Below are positions 1-7,969 of a DNA stretch of 64,000 nucleotides, in pieces. The DNA is taken from positions 85,848-149,847 of the forward strand of contig NZ_QZDU01000008.1 of NCBI RefSeq assembly GCF_009917525.1, given 5' to 3'. A program made the position numbers and the translations under genes. Each line of letters starts with the position of its first letter. The first letter of the stretch is position 1. The stretch is from Acutalibacter sp. 1XD8-36 (GTDB lineage Bacteria > Bacillota > Clostridia > Oscillospirales > Acutalibacteraceae). Under the pieces are notes generated by a model that saw nothing but the letters and a program-made list of their open reading frames with translations, searched no databases and was not told the origin of the DNA.

Positions 1-218
1 CCGTCCAGACCTGAAACATACTTGATTTCCACGCCCACCGCAGGCTCAATATCGCCCAGCTCAAAATCCTTTACATCAACCACCTCGACCGAGGGCGTAG
101 TGATATCGACCCGGTGGTCTAACATGTTGGAAACTGCCGTCGCCGAAGATCCGAGACTGATATTCATGATCTCACCGATGGCATCAATCTCCATAGGTTT
201 AAAAACACTATTGCTCAT
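1..218 (-). CDS. fliY: Flagellar switch protein FliY (CheC-FliN fusion), 5' part
   Basis: Only the first 72 or so codons are present; the rest lies left of the window. The ATG at 218 overlaps the last 11 bases of fliM, so translation is probably coupled. The visible protein is a CheC-type domain with the typical motif EIDAIGEIMNISLGSSATA near residues 10-28. In Firmicutes FliY replaces FliN in the C-ring and the CheC domain can dephosphorylate CheY-P. That activity is known for the family; the second CheC active-site motif and the C-terminal FliN domain cannot be checked here. Position directly after fliM fits fliY rather than free-standing cheC. Confidence 0.88.
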   Translation of the reverse strand, partial: MSNSVFKPMEIDAIGEIMNISLGSSATAVSNMLDHRVDITTPSVEVVDVKDFELGDIEPAVGVEIKYVSGLD

Positions 219-1227
219 TTACTACTCTGTCCCTTCTTCCGGCGTTATGGTACACCTCTTTTATCTTCACGGCCAGCTTTTTATCGCTGACCCCCATCAA
301 TCCGTTAAACCACCGCTGCCCGCCTACATAGAGGTTTAGGGTGCTGTCCTTCTTCTGGTTTAAGTCTATCACGTCGCCTACATTGAGCCTGTACACGTCG
401 TCCAGCCGTAAAGTGGTCCTAGCAAGCTCTGCCCGTATCTCCAGTGTAGACTCACGCAGATTGTCAAATATCTCGTCTGAATGGTCCTCGCTGTTGCTCT
501 TCTTGCTGGCGCTACCCGCGTTTATCTGTGTAAATATCTCCATAAGCACCGCCTCAGGCAACACTATGCTGATACTGCCCTCCACGTTGGAGAAAGCCAC
601 CTTCATGTCAATCAGCACCACTGTCTCCTCAAGGCCGATAAGCTGCACGAGGGTCGGGTTGTTCTCCACACGGCCGAACTCGAACTCAAGCTGTATGTAG
701 TTCTCCCACGTAATACCCATCATGCTGACAAAGTCCTTCATCAGCACCTCAAAGAGCTTAAGGTCCAGCTCAGTGTAGGTGTAGTCGTCCGGCAGGCTGT
801 CTACGTCGCCGTTGCCGCCTGTCATACGGTCCATCATGCTCACCATAATCGGGGCTGCGGCATAGAAGAGCACCGGAGTCTCCTCCATCTCCTCCTTGAG
901 TATCAGGTGTGCCGTTGTGAGCACGGCGCTGTCACTCAGGGCGTTGGAGAACTCGAAGTACCTCTGCTCCTCCACGGACTCCACACTTATCTCGCAGGTG
1001 GCGTGAACAAGGCCGTTTATCCTGGTAGTCAGCACCCGGGAGTAGTTGTCGAAGATACTGCTCAGCATCTTCAGCCTATCCTTTGTAAACTTCCGTGGGC
1101 TGCTGAAGTCATATTTCCTATATTTCTTTTCCTGCGGTTCCTCCTCTGCCGGGGACGAACCTCCCCCGCCGCCGTTCATGGAGTTCAGCAGGGCGTCTAT
1201 CTGGCTTTGGGATAATACCTCTGGCAT
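208..1227 (-). CDS. fliM: Flagellar motor switch protein FliM
   Basis: FliM forms the C-ring with FliG and FliY and binds CheY-P. The 339-residue product starts at ATG 1227, with an AGGAGG-type SD just upstream. This start leaves the CheY-binding peptide LSQSQIDALL at residues 5-14, directly at the N-terminus as usual. A longer reading with 26 more residues is low complexity and was rejected. The middle domain is CheC-like and the C-terminus is the SpoA (FliN-like) domain. The gene follows motB by 4 bases and overlaps fliY by 11. No fliL is found between motB and fliM, although many clostridial operons have it there. Confidence 0.97.
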   Translation of the reverse strand: MPEVLSQSQIDALLNSMNGGGGGSSPAEEEPQEKKYRKYDFSSPRKFTKDRLKMLSSIFDNYSRVLTTRINGLVHATCEISVESVEEQRYFEFSNALSDSAVLTTAHLILKEEMEETPVLFYAAAPIMVSMMDRMTGGNGDVDSLPDDYTYTELDLKLFEVLMKDFVSMMGITWENYIQLEFEFGRVENNPTLVQLIGLEETVVLIDMKVAFSNVEGSISIVLPEAVLMEIFTQINAGSASKKSNSEDHSDEIFDNLRESTLEIRAELARTTLRLDDVYRLNVGDVIDLNQKKDSTLNLYVGGQRWFNGLMGVSDKKLAVKIKEVYHNAGRRDRVVNEQ

Positions 1228-1231
1228 CCGA

Positions 1232-2161
1232 TTAACCCTCCTGACCGCTTGAACTCGGCGCGCTGCCGGAGTCGTCCTCAGTGGGGGCGGAGCTCCCGGC
1301 GTCATCCTCTTTCAGTGAGCCGCCCTCGCGCTGGGTATAATACTGCTCCACCGCATCGCCCAGCTTATTCCCAAGGTCCTTGCCTGTTATGGTCATCTCA
1401 ACGCGACGGTTCTCCTTGCGGTGCTCGTCATCATTCACCGCTATAGGCCTATGCTGTCCGTAGGACTGCCCGACAATCCGGGCGGGCTCTATACCGGGCT
1501 TGCCGTCGCCGGTAGGCCGGCACAGCTGCTGCAGGTAATAAGTCACCTGTGCCGCACGTTCAGCAGAGAGCATCCTATCCCCCTCAGGGTCGTTTTCCTC
1601 ATTGGGGTCGGCCTGGGCTGTATGGCCGGATATGCGTATCTCGTCTATGGCCGGGGCTGCCGCTTTAAGCACAGGTCCCATATTGTCAAGGAGCGCCTTG
1701 CCCTCAGGCAGCATATCGTATTTATCCGGGTAGAAGAACACCGTGTCCACCAGTGACAGGAACACATACCCGTCGCCTTTTGTTATTTCAATATTCTTGC
1801 CGGACTCCTCTATGTACTGCTTCAACTGGTCATAGAGCTGGTCCACCTGCTGGTTTATCTGCTCCTGCATCGCCTCCTGAGCTGCCTCAAGAGCTTCCTT
1901 TATCACATCCGGGTCGGCAACGCCCGGCTCCTTGTCATTGGCCTCTGCAAAGGGGCCATGGCTGTCGCCGGCCTCAATCTCTGTCTCCGCCGGAGTAGCG
2001 TTGGGGTTGAAGCTCTGTACCAGGGCCTTCCACTTGTTTTCATCAACTGTGGACATAGAGTAGAGCAGTACAAAGAAACACAGCAGCAGGGTAACCATGT
2101 CGCCATAGGTGTCCATCCAGTTCGCGCCGCCGCCTTCGCCGCCGCCGCTCTTCTTTTTCAT
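1232..2161 (-). CDS. motB: Flagellar stator protein MotB (PomB/MotS-like)
   Basis: This stator subunit anchors the motor to peptidoglycan and, with MotA, forms the ion channel. The 309-residue protein has a short Gly/Lys-rich N-terminus and one TM segment at about residues 19-37 with the ion-binding Asp21 in TYGDMVTLLL. A Glu/Gln-rich coiled linker follows, then an OmpA-like peptidoglycan-binding domain at about 130-265 (ISGHTAQAD, NRRVEMTI). The segment LLLCFFVLL after the Asp resembles sodium-type PomB more than E. coli MotB, but ion choice cannot be decided by eye. The C-terminus is Ser/Asp-rich. Unusually, the gene is 265 bases from motA and has its own promoter and structured leader. Confidence 0.95.
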   Translation of the reverse strand: MKKKSGGGEGGGANWMDTYGDMVTLLLCFFVLLYSMSTVDENKWKALVQSFNPNATPAETEIEAGDSHGPFAEANDKEPGVADPDVIKEALEAAQEAMQEQINQQVDQLYDQLKQYIEESGKNIEITKGDGYVFLSLVDTVFFYPDKYDMLPEGKALLDNMGPVLKAAAPAIDEIRISGHTAQADPNEENDPEGDRMLSAERAAQVTYYLQQLCRPTGDGKPGIEPARIVGQSYGQHRPIAVNDDEHRKENRRVEMTITGKDLGNKLGDAVEQYYTQREGGSLKEDDAGSSAPTEDDSGSAPSSSGQEG

Positions 2162-2227
2162 GTTGACGTGACACCTCCGTTTCTTCTAAGACTTCTAGCT
2201 TGCTCCCATTTAAACGCCGTTCAATAC

Positions 2228-2269
2228 CGCTTCGCTGTACATGGGCCTGCCCATGTCCGGCGAAGCGGC
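2228..2269 (-). promoter_or_regulatory. Long hairpin in the motB leader
   Basis: The two arms, CCGCTTCGCTGTACATGGGC and the complement of the right arm, match at all but two positions over 20 bases with almost no loop. No T-run follows on the minus strand, so this is not a classic terminator. It lies between the motB promoter (2316-2345) and the motB start at 2161, so it would be in the 5' untranslated RNA. A role in mRNA stability, processing or translation control of motB is inference. Confidence 0.65.
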
Positions 2270-2315
2270 ACTCGAAGCCGCCAGGCCTGGGCCGCAGGGA
2301 GCGTTCCATCGTGTT

Positions 2316-2345
2316 ATTATACCAAACATACCCCCCTCGCGTCAA
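2316..2345 (-). promoter_or_regulatory. Sigma-A promoter for motB
   Basis: On the minus strand, TTGACG (2340-2345) and TATAAT (2316-2321) are separated by 18 bases and the -10 box is preceded by TTTGG. Transcription would start near 2309 and give a leader of about 150 bases before motB. This separates motB expression from motA. Confidence 0.65.
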
Positions 2346-2426
2346 GTACCACGGGGAAGCTTTTGAAGGAAACTTTTGTTACGTATATTACCGCATACAC
2401 AAGAGGCTGTATATTCCGGCTGAATA

Positions 2427-3242
2427 TCAGGCCTCGCCGGAGCCGCCCGCGCTGTTTGCCAGCTTCTCCCTCTGCTTCTGGGCAACGAAGGTGAGGAGCT
2501 TCTCACGCAGCATTTTGGGGTTTTCACCGGCCTGGATACAGGTTATGCCCTCAACGATTATCATTTTATTGAGGACCTCCTCGCTGTCCCTGATACGCAG
2601 GTTGTTGGCGACCGGGCCGAACACCATATGGGCCAGGATACAGCCGTACAGGGTGGTGACAAGGGCCACGCTCATGTCCGCGCCGATGTTGCTGTCGGAG
2701 GAGGTGGGGTCCATGTTCTTGAGCATGTTTATAAGGCCTATCAGCGTGCCCACCATACCAAAGGCCGGGGATACTGCCGACGCCTTATCATAAAGGGCCG
2801 CCGCGGCGTTATGCCGGTCGGACATGCACTCTATGTCGTTTTCCAGGGTTGCGCGCACACGGTCTGGGTCGTTGGCGTCCACTATGAGCATGATTGCCTG
2901 CTTGAAGAAGGGGTCCTCCTGCTCGCCGGCCTTCTCCTCAAGGGCAAGCAGTCCGTCCTTACGGGCTATCTGTGCAAGGTCCACCAGTGCGTCTATAATG
3001 GTCTCGGGCTTCTGCTTGGGGTTCTTGAGCATAACGGCAAAGTGCTTTGGTATGCTCAGGAAAGTCTTCAGCGGGAAGCTTGCCAGCACGATGGCGACGG
3101 AGCAGCCGATAACTATCATAACGCTGGGGCCGTCAACGAAGTTTCCGAGCTTCCCAAACTCGTATGGCGGGAATCCGTTTGCCATGCCCAGCACCATAAC
3201 TATAATGGCGACCACAAGGCCTATGAGATAAGCTATATTCAT
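2427..3242 (-). CDS. motA: Flagellar stator protein MotA (PomA-like)
   Basis: This channel subunit of the stator couples ion flow to FliG. The 271-residue protein has four TM segments, a large cytoplasmic loop with KDGLLALEE, and the conserved prolines in SPAFGMVGTLIGL and FGPVANNL. The motifs AVSPAFGMVGTLIGLINML and VALVTTLYGCILAHMVF match the PomA/MotP branch closely. The start at 3242 has a GAAGG SD. It lies 35 bases after flbD. The C-terminus is a charged tail ending in Gly/Ser. The stop is followed by a gap with its own promoter rather than by overlapping motB. Confidence 0.96.
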   Translation of the reverse strand: MNIAYLIGLVVAIIVMVLGMANGFPPYEFGKLGNFVDGPSVMIVIGCSVAIVLASFPLKTFLSIPKHFAVMLKNPKQKPETIIDALVDLAQIARKDGLLALEEKAGEQEDPFFKQAIMLIVDANDPDRVRATLENDIECMSDRHNAAAALYDKASAVSPAFGMVGTLIGLINMLKNMDPTSSDSNIGADMSVALVTTLYGCILAHMVFGPVANNLRIRDSEEVLNKMIIVEGITCIQAGENPKMLREKLLTFVAQKQREKLANSAGGSGEA

Positions 3243-3277
3243 TGGTCCTTCACCTTCATTTCCTTATTCCCAGGGCT

Positions 3278-3547
3278 TTATCGTCTGAAACCCGGCCGCT
3301 GGGTAGAACTCCGTGCCGCGGGGGCCCCGGAATTTGGGTTTTCATTGATTGTCACAGTGCGGTGCACGTCCATGACCTTGGCGTTATAGTCGGCAATGCG
3401 CGCAGTGATGTCCTGCACAGTCTCGAGCACCAGGTAGAAGTCCCGGTTCATCATGACTATCTTCGTCTCGGGTATCAGCTCGATACACTCAATCTGCAGG
3501 TGGTTCACCAAAAACCGCTCGCCGCTGGTCTTCGTGAGCATTATCAT
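3278..3547 (-). CDS. flbD: FlbD family flagellar protein
   Basis: FlbD (YlzI in Bacillus) is a small flagellar-operon protein of unclear function, found between flgE and motA or fliL. The start MIMLTKTSGERFLVNHLQIE matches the family core of about 65 residues. The start at 3547 has an AGGAGG SD. The last 20 or so residues (Asn/Pro/Ser/Arg-rich) extend beyond the usual family length. The neighbours flgE upstream and motA downstream are as in other Firmicutes. Confidence 0.85.
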   Translation of the reverse strand: MIMLTKTSGERFLVNHLQIECIELIPETKIVMMNRDFYLVLETVQDITARIADYNAKVMDVHRTVTINENPNSGAPAARSSTQRPGFRR

Positions 3548-3650
3548 AGATAACTCCTCCTTATATCAGCCGGCCCGCCGGAAGGGCGTCCTCTGCGCCC
3601 TCCCCGGCCCGGCATTTGTCCCTTTACATCATATTAACAGCTTATTAAGC

Positions 3651-4997
3651 TTAGCGCTTCATGTTCACCAGTTCTTCGAGCATACTGTCGGTAACGGTAA
3701 CGATACGCGTGTTGGCCTGGTAGCCGCGCTGTACCATAATCATATTGCTTATCTCGGTAGCAAGGTCAGTACCCGAGCTCTCGAGGCCGTTGCTGATAAG
3801 TTTTGTACTGCCGGCAGAACGGATTGCTGTTTCACCCTCAATGGTTTTGCCTCTCTGGTCTTCAGGAATGAGGACACCATCTTTGTCAAACATATAGAAC
3901 ATACTTGTCGGGTCGCTGCTATTTACAACTGCGTGCCCGACGGAAGTTAAGCTAACTCTTCCTGCGCCGCCCAATGCCTGATAGTAATGCCCATCAACAT
4001 GTGTAAGACCGTTAGGATTTTCCACCTTAGCAATGGCGATGGAACCGACAACAACCGCCTCGCCACTCTCTGTTGTACAGGTAATACGCCCTGTATTTTC
4101 ATCAATGCTGACACTGTCCTTCACAATACGGCCGAATCCTTCATCTGAATCAATGATTTGTCCGTATGTCGCACTTCCGGGGTCCATATCCCACTTAGGA
4201 TATGACGCGCCGCCATCAGCATTAGCCATGGGTATACGTATGGCTGTAAGTGCCGGTGCTTCAACATACTGCTCCACCACCGTTACTGTAAAGTCAGCCA
4301 GTGTCTGGTCTGCTGGTGCTGTCGCTCCATCTGCTAATGGCTTCGGTGTCAGCATAACAACCTGGTCTTTATCGTTGACAAAGAACTGTGGCTCAGTTGC
4401 AGCAGCAGTATAAGCATCTTTTATTTCATCCGCTGTAAGCTTGTCAAGCCGTTTAAGTTCGTCAACACCCTTCGGGTTGTCTGGGTCAGCAGCATTTTTA
4501 TTACCAAATGCCACAGCTGCCTTATATGCCGGACTTTCGACTGCCAGAAATCCATATACAACCTGCCCTTGCCCATCAACTAGATAACCCTGATTGTCAA
4601 ACTCCAGGTTGCCAAGACGAGTCAAGTACATATCTGACAGCTCTTTATTTCCTGTCGTTGTACCAAATGTCGAGCCTTTGTCACCCACAATCAACATACC
4701 GTCGCCATCAATCATAACATCGGTTGCATGACCAGTCGGAGTATAGTTCTTGGTACTCATATCAAGGTCTATCGTACCTATAGAAGAGCCATATCCAACC
4801 TGCGCGGGGTTCTTACCGCCCAACTGATTTGAGCCGTCGCTGCCGCCGCGTACGCTGGTATAGAGAGCCTCCAGGAAGGTGTAGCGGGTAGCCTTATAGG
4901 CGTTGGTGTTTACGTTTGAGATGTTCTGGCCGATGACGTTCAAAGCGCTCATATGAGCCTTCAGACCCGACACGGCCGCATACATAGCTCCTGTCAT
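3651..4997 (-). CDS. flgE: Flagellar hook protein FlgE
   Basis: FlgE is the hook subunit, exported by the flagellar type III system. The 448-residue product has the rod/hook N-terminus (SGLKAHMSALNVIGQNISNVNT) and the matching C-terminus with QANTRIVTVTDSMLEELVNM, both of which form the D0 coiled coil. ATG 4997 has an AAAGGAG SD. The middle of the gene, roughly 3800-4800, is visibly more AT-rich than both ends and its codon choice differs. It encodes the surface-exposed D1/D2 domains. The upstream gene is the hook-operon protein at 5100-5528. Confidence 0.96.
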   Translation of the reverse strand: MTGAMYAAVSGLKAHMSALNVIGQNISNVNTNAYKATRYTFLEALYTSVRGGSDGSNQLGGKNPAQVGYGSSIGTIDLDMSTKNYTPTGHATDVMIDGDGMLIVGDKGSTFGTTTGNKELSDMYLTRLGNLEFDNQGYLVDGQGQVVYGFLAVESPAYKAAVAFGNKNAADPDNPKGVDELKRLDKLTADEIKDAYTAAATEPQFFVNDKDQVVMLTPKPLADGATAPADQTLADFTVTVVEQYVEAPALTAIRIPMANADGGASYPKWDMDPGSATYGQIIDSDEGFGRIVKDSVSIDENTGRITCTTESGEAVVVGSIAIAKVENPNGLTHVDGHYYQALGGAGRVSLTSVGHAVVNSSDPTSMFYMFDKDGVLIPEDQRGKTIEGETAIRSAGSTKLISNGLESSGTDLATEISNMIMVQRGYQANTRIVTVTDSMLEELVNMKR

Positions 4998-5099
4998 TAG
5001 TTCATGCTCCTTTTCTTTAACGGCGGGGTACGGCGGCAGACCAGTCGGGCCTGCCGCCCAAACCTCCCGCGCCCGGTGCTCCGGGCAGGTGGGTCCGGT

Positions 5100-5528
5100 T
5101 CAGATTAAAACCGCGCCGTCAATGTTTGTAAAGATATTCTCCTTCATCTCGTCCTGGTTCATGGTGGTTATCACCCTGCCGAAAGGGACGTTGATGATGA
5201 AGGCCTGGGTGGCGTTAAACGCCAGGATGTTCTTTGCGCCCTTCTCCTGTGCCTTTTCCACAGAGCCGGAAAGCGCCTCCATTAGAGCCGGGGTCAACTC
5301 TATTCCCCGCTCCTGGGCACGGCTCATTGCGTGCTTGGAGAAGTTTATAACCGATTGTACCGACTGCTCCGGGGCCTCCTCTTCTGGCGGCTCCGGCGGA
5401 ATCTGGGGCTTGGGAACAGCGCTCTGGGCCTGCAGCATCATCTGGCCGAAGCCTGAAGCCGGGGACGCGCCCTTTTGGCTCTGCTGCTGCCGGACCGCTC
5501 CCTCTATGCCCTGTACGCGGTCAATCAT
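5100..5528 (-). CDS. Flagellar operon protein, TIGR02530 family
   Basis: This 142-residue protein belongs to a small family found between flgD and flgE in Firmicutes and spirochaetes; its function is unknown. The C-terminal half shows the family motif: FSKHAMSRAQERGIEL, then EKAQEKGAKNILAFN and KENIFTNIDGAV at the very end. The N-terminal half is Gln/Pro/Glu-rich and probably disordered. I chose ATG 5528 (MIDRVQGIEG) because the AGAGAGG SD is nine bases away; an ATG at 5537 sits against that SD. Confidence 0.85.
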   Translation of the reverse strand: MIDRVQGIEGAVRQQQSQKGASPASGFGQMMLQAQSAVPKPQIPPEPPEEEAPEQSVQSVINFSKHAMSRAQERGIELTPALMEALSGSVEKAQEKGAKNILAFNATQAFIINVPFGRVITTMNQDEMKENIFTNIDGAVLI

Positions 5529-5549
5529 ACCCCTCATCCTCTCTGCTTT

Positions 5550-6152
5550 TTAGGGTGTTGTGCTCTCTCCGCCCTCCGGCTTATCCCCCGGGTCTGTGTC
5601 CGGGTCCGGAGCCTCTGGCTTACCGGTATCGCCGGTATTTTCACCGCCTTCAACCTTGTCGTCCTCGCCTTCACCTTCGCCCTCGTCGGGAACCACGTCG
5701 TCCTTTATCTCGGGCAGGCGTCCCACAGCCAGAATCTGGTTTAGGTAATAGCTCTTGTCGTTATCCAGGAAAATGACCTGCTGACCGTTCAGGGTGCCGG
5801 TGCCTATAACCGTGCCCACGGTTTCCACCATTTCCTTATTTACCACCTCGCCTATGGTGACCTCCTTGCCCACAAGGGACGCGGCATAGGTCAGCACGGT
5901 GGAGTCGTCTATAAGGGTGCTGATGTTTGTGATGGCCTGGACCACGGACATCTGGACAAACTGGTTCATCATGTCTGTGGTAGATGCTGCGTTGTCGATG
6001 TCCTGGTTCTGGAACATTGCCACCATCAAAGTCAGGAAGTCGGTCATATCCAGGCTTGAGCCGGCCTTCTTGTTGGTGCTCTGGGTAGCGTTCTTTACCG
6101 GCGGCGCAGTACCCAGAATATTGGCAAGGTCGTTCATACCAGCATTTGCCAT
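5550..6152 (-). CDS. flgD: Flagellar hook-capping protein FlgD
   Basis: FlgD is the scaffold that caps the growing hook. The conserved N-terminal region is at about residues 30-80 (LDMTDFLTLMVAMFQNQD, then FVQMSVVQAITNI). A Tudor-like part follows (SLVGKEVTIGEVV, YYLNQILAVG). The C-terminal 50 residues are Gly/Glu/Asp/Pro-rich and look disordered; no full FlgD Ig-like domain is visible. At 200 residues it is in the short class of FlgD. ATG 6152 has an AAAGG SD. fliK is upstream, as in Bacillus. Confidence 0.93.
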   Translation of the reverse strand: MANAGMNDLANILGTAPPVKNATQSTNKKAGSSLDMTDFLTLMVAMFQNQDIDNAASTTDMMNQFVQMSVVQAITNISTLIDDSTVLTYAASLVGKEVTIGEVVNKEMVETVGTVIGTGTLNGQQVIFLDNDKSYYLNQILAVGRLPEIKDDVVPDEGEGEGEDDKVEGGENTGDTGKPEAPDPDTDPGDKPEGGESTTP

Positions 6153-6188
6153 TATATCACTGCCTTTCTGTAAAAAATTCTCTTGGGC

Positions 6189-7334
6189 TCACTCCACGTT
6201 CCCAACGAGGCCAAGCCTCAGCTGTGACAGGAAATCTGCGGCGCTGACGCCCTCGGTACGGCTCTCCTGCTTCTTTTTCTTCCCGTCGTCCTCGTCCTCG
6301 CGGTTCTGCCCGTTGTGCCCGTCGGGATTCATCATCATCCCGGCATTCTCAGTGTCCTCGGGCATGTTCACCTGGACGCTTACGACATTCTCGCCCTTCT
6401 CGGCAAGGCTGGCGATAAGGTTCTCCGCGTGGGCGTTCAGGATATTGGCGGCCCGCACGTTTTCCGGATTCATGACGATGGTAAGCTCCCCTGCCGCTGT
6501 GCGGCTGAGCTCGATGGTCACATTGCCCAGCTCTATGGGGTTCAGCTGTACCCGCACCACATCGGCTCCCTCCTGCATGGCGCGGGACAAAAGCCCTGCC
6601 AGCTGCTGGGAGTTCTCAGGCTCTACAGGCTCCTGTGCAAAGTGTACAAGATGGGCGTCACCCACCTTCACAGGCGCAGCCTTTACATCCTGGAACACCG
6701 GCTGGCTCTCCTGCTCTACATTTGAGTCCATTTCCTCGTCCTGGGGCTTGCTGTCCGGCTGGGCCTTCTGCACAGTAACCTCGGGCTTATCCCTGCCCTC
6801 TGCCACTGTCTCCGGCTGGACCTTCTGGCCCTCAGCCTTGGGCTGCTCCTCCTTCGGCGCCTCAACTACGGTCCCGGCGGCCTCCTGGAACTGGCCCTCG
6901 ACCGTCTGCTCCTGCTGGGCAGCTTCCTCGGGCTGGACCTCTACGGCCTCAACTATACCTTCCACAGGCTGCTCCACAGCCACGCCCTCCATGCTGACGG
7001 GCTCAAGGATAACTGTGCCGTCCTCGGCTACCTTTACCTCGGCCTCCTCGAAAACAGTAATGGGCACCACGGGCTGGGAGGTAACCAGAGTCGCGGCAAG
7101 TTCTCCGCCCTTCTCTGCTGCCTCATCCTCCTGGGTGCTCTTCTGCTCCGGCTTCTCCGGGGCTTCCTTATCCTCCGTCTTCTTCTGGGGACGGCTGTTC
7201 TCCTGCTGGGACTTGCTCTGCTGCACAAGCATATCCTCGAACTCCTGGGCATTGCCGTCAGAGCTCATAGGGTCCGCCGGCGCCAGCTTAGTCATGTCTC
7301 CGGTCAGGGTTGGGAATAGCATATCGATGTTCAT
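6189..7334 (-). CDS. fliK: Flagellar hook-length control protein FliK
   Basis: FliK is the secreted ruler that switches export from hook to filament proteins. The 381-residue product has a long Glu/Gln/Pro-rich middle of low complexity. The C-terminal Flg_hook domain at about 260-345 carries VRVQLNPIELGNVTIEL, then ELTIVMNPENVRAANIL and VVSVQVNMP. The start at 7334 has an AAAGGAGG SD. A second FliK-like protein is encoded at 37137-38564. The Glu-rich tract is repetitive at the DNA level. Confidence 0.93.
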   Translation of the reverse strand: MNIDMLFPTLTGDMTKLAPADPMSSDGNAQEFEDMLVQQSKSQQENSRPQKKTEDKEAPEKPEQKSTQEDEAAEKGGELAATLVTSQPVVPITVFEEAEVKVAEDGTVILEPVSMEGVAVEQPVEGIVEAVEVQPEEAAQQEQTVEGQFQEAAGTVVEAPKEEQPKAEGQKVQPETVAEGRDKPEVTVQKAQPDSKPQDEEMDSNVEQESQPVFQDVKAAPVKVGDAHLVHFAQEPVEPENSQQLAGLLSRAMQEGADVVRVQLNPIELGNVTIELSRTAAGELTIVMNPENVRAANILNAHAENLIASLAEKGENVVSVQVNMPEDTENAGMMMNPDGHNGQNREDEDDGKKKKQESRTEGVSAADFLSQLRLGLVGNVE

Positions 7335-7407
7335 TTTGATTCACCTCCTTTCAATGTATATGCTGTATAATATGCCCGAAGCCTCGGGCCTTGTTATCTT
7401 TATTCAC

Positions 7408-7872
7408 TTAGGCCAGCTCCTCCGCCTCCCTGAGGCTGGCGGACCTTCTTGCCATCACCAGGTCGTCTATCTCCTTCTCCTCGGCCTTGGCAATCATGCT
7501 GTCGTACTCCCCGCGCTTCATCTCCTTGAGCTTCTCCAGGGACTGGGTCTCCTGCTTGGCCTCCACCAGGGCGGCGCGCTTCTGCTCCTCTATCTTTCTG
7601 AGCTCCTTGAGCTTCTCTGTCTCCCTGAGTACAGTGCGCTGCAGCACCTGAATGCCGGTCTCATACTTCATGGCATCGGCTATTGTCAGCCCAAGTGCCT
7701 TCATCTCCCTGTACTCGTCCTCACAGGCAGTCCTGTTTTTTACAGCCTGCTCCAGCACTCCCTCCTGCCTGCGCACATTTGCAAGCGCGGTCCCGTGCTC
7801 TGCCAGCCGGATATCCAGCACCTGGGTCTTATACCTCAGCACGGTATCCAGCTGAAACTTAAACTTTTTCAT
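7408..7872 (-). CDS. fliJ: Flagellar export protein FliJ
   Basis: FliJ is the central stalk-like coiled coil of the flagellar export ATPase and a chaperone escort. The 154-residue protein is almost wholly coiled coil and starts MKKFKFQLDTVLRYK, the typical FliJ N-terminus. I chose ATG 7872, nine bases from AGGAGG; a GTG two codons upstream is too near the SD. It follows fliI by about 100 bases and precedes fliK. Confidence 0.92.
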   Translation of the reverse strand: MKKFKFQLDTVLRYKTQVLDIRLAEHGTALANVRRQEGVLEQAVKNRTACEDEYREMKALGLTIADAMKYETGIQVLQRTVLRETEKLKELRKIEEQKRAALVEAKQETQSLEKLKEMKRGEYDSMIAKAEEKEIDDLVMARRSASLREAEELA

Positions 7873-7969
7873 CGGCACCTACCTCCTAAGACCGTGGGGC
7901 CATGCCCCTCACATTGACTTATACAACGTATAGTTCTTCAACCTCTTAAAACCCTGCCAAAACTTACAG

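Noticed and set aside
481..1215. Long open frame on the plus strand across fliM
   Set aside because: It is antisense to fliM, has no SD or recognisable domain, and its composition (His/Leu/Val-rich) is that of a mirror frame of a GC-rich gene.
2043..2345. 100-codon frame over the motB leader hairpin
   Set aside because: It overlaps the start of motB in another frame, is Arg-rich and has no SD. It could be a leader peptide, but nothing supports it.
5899..7917. 672-codon plus-strand frame opposite flgD, fliK and fliJ
   Set aside because: Ser/Thr/Trp-rich shadow of three well-supported minus-strand genes.
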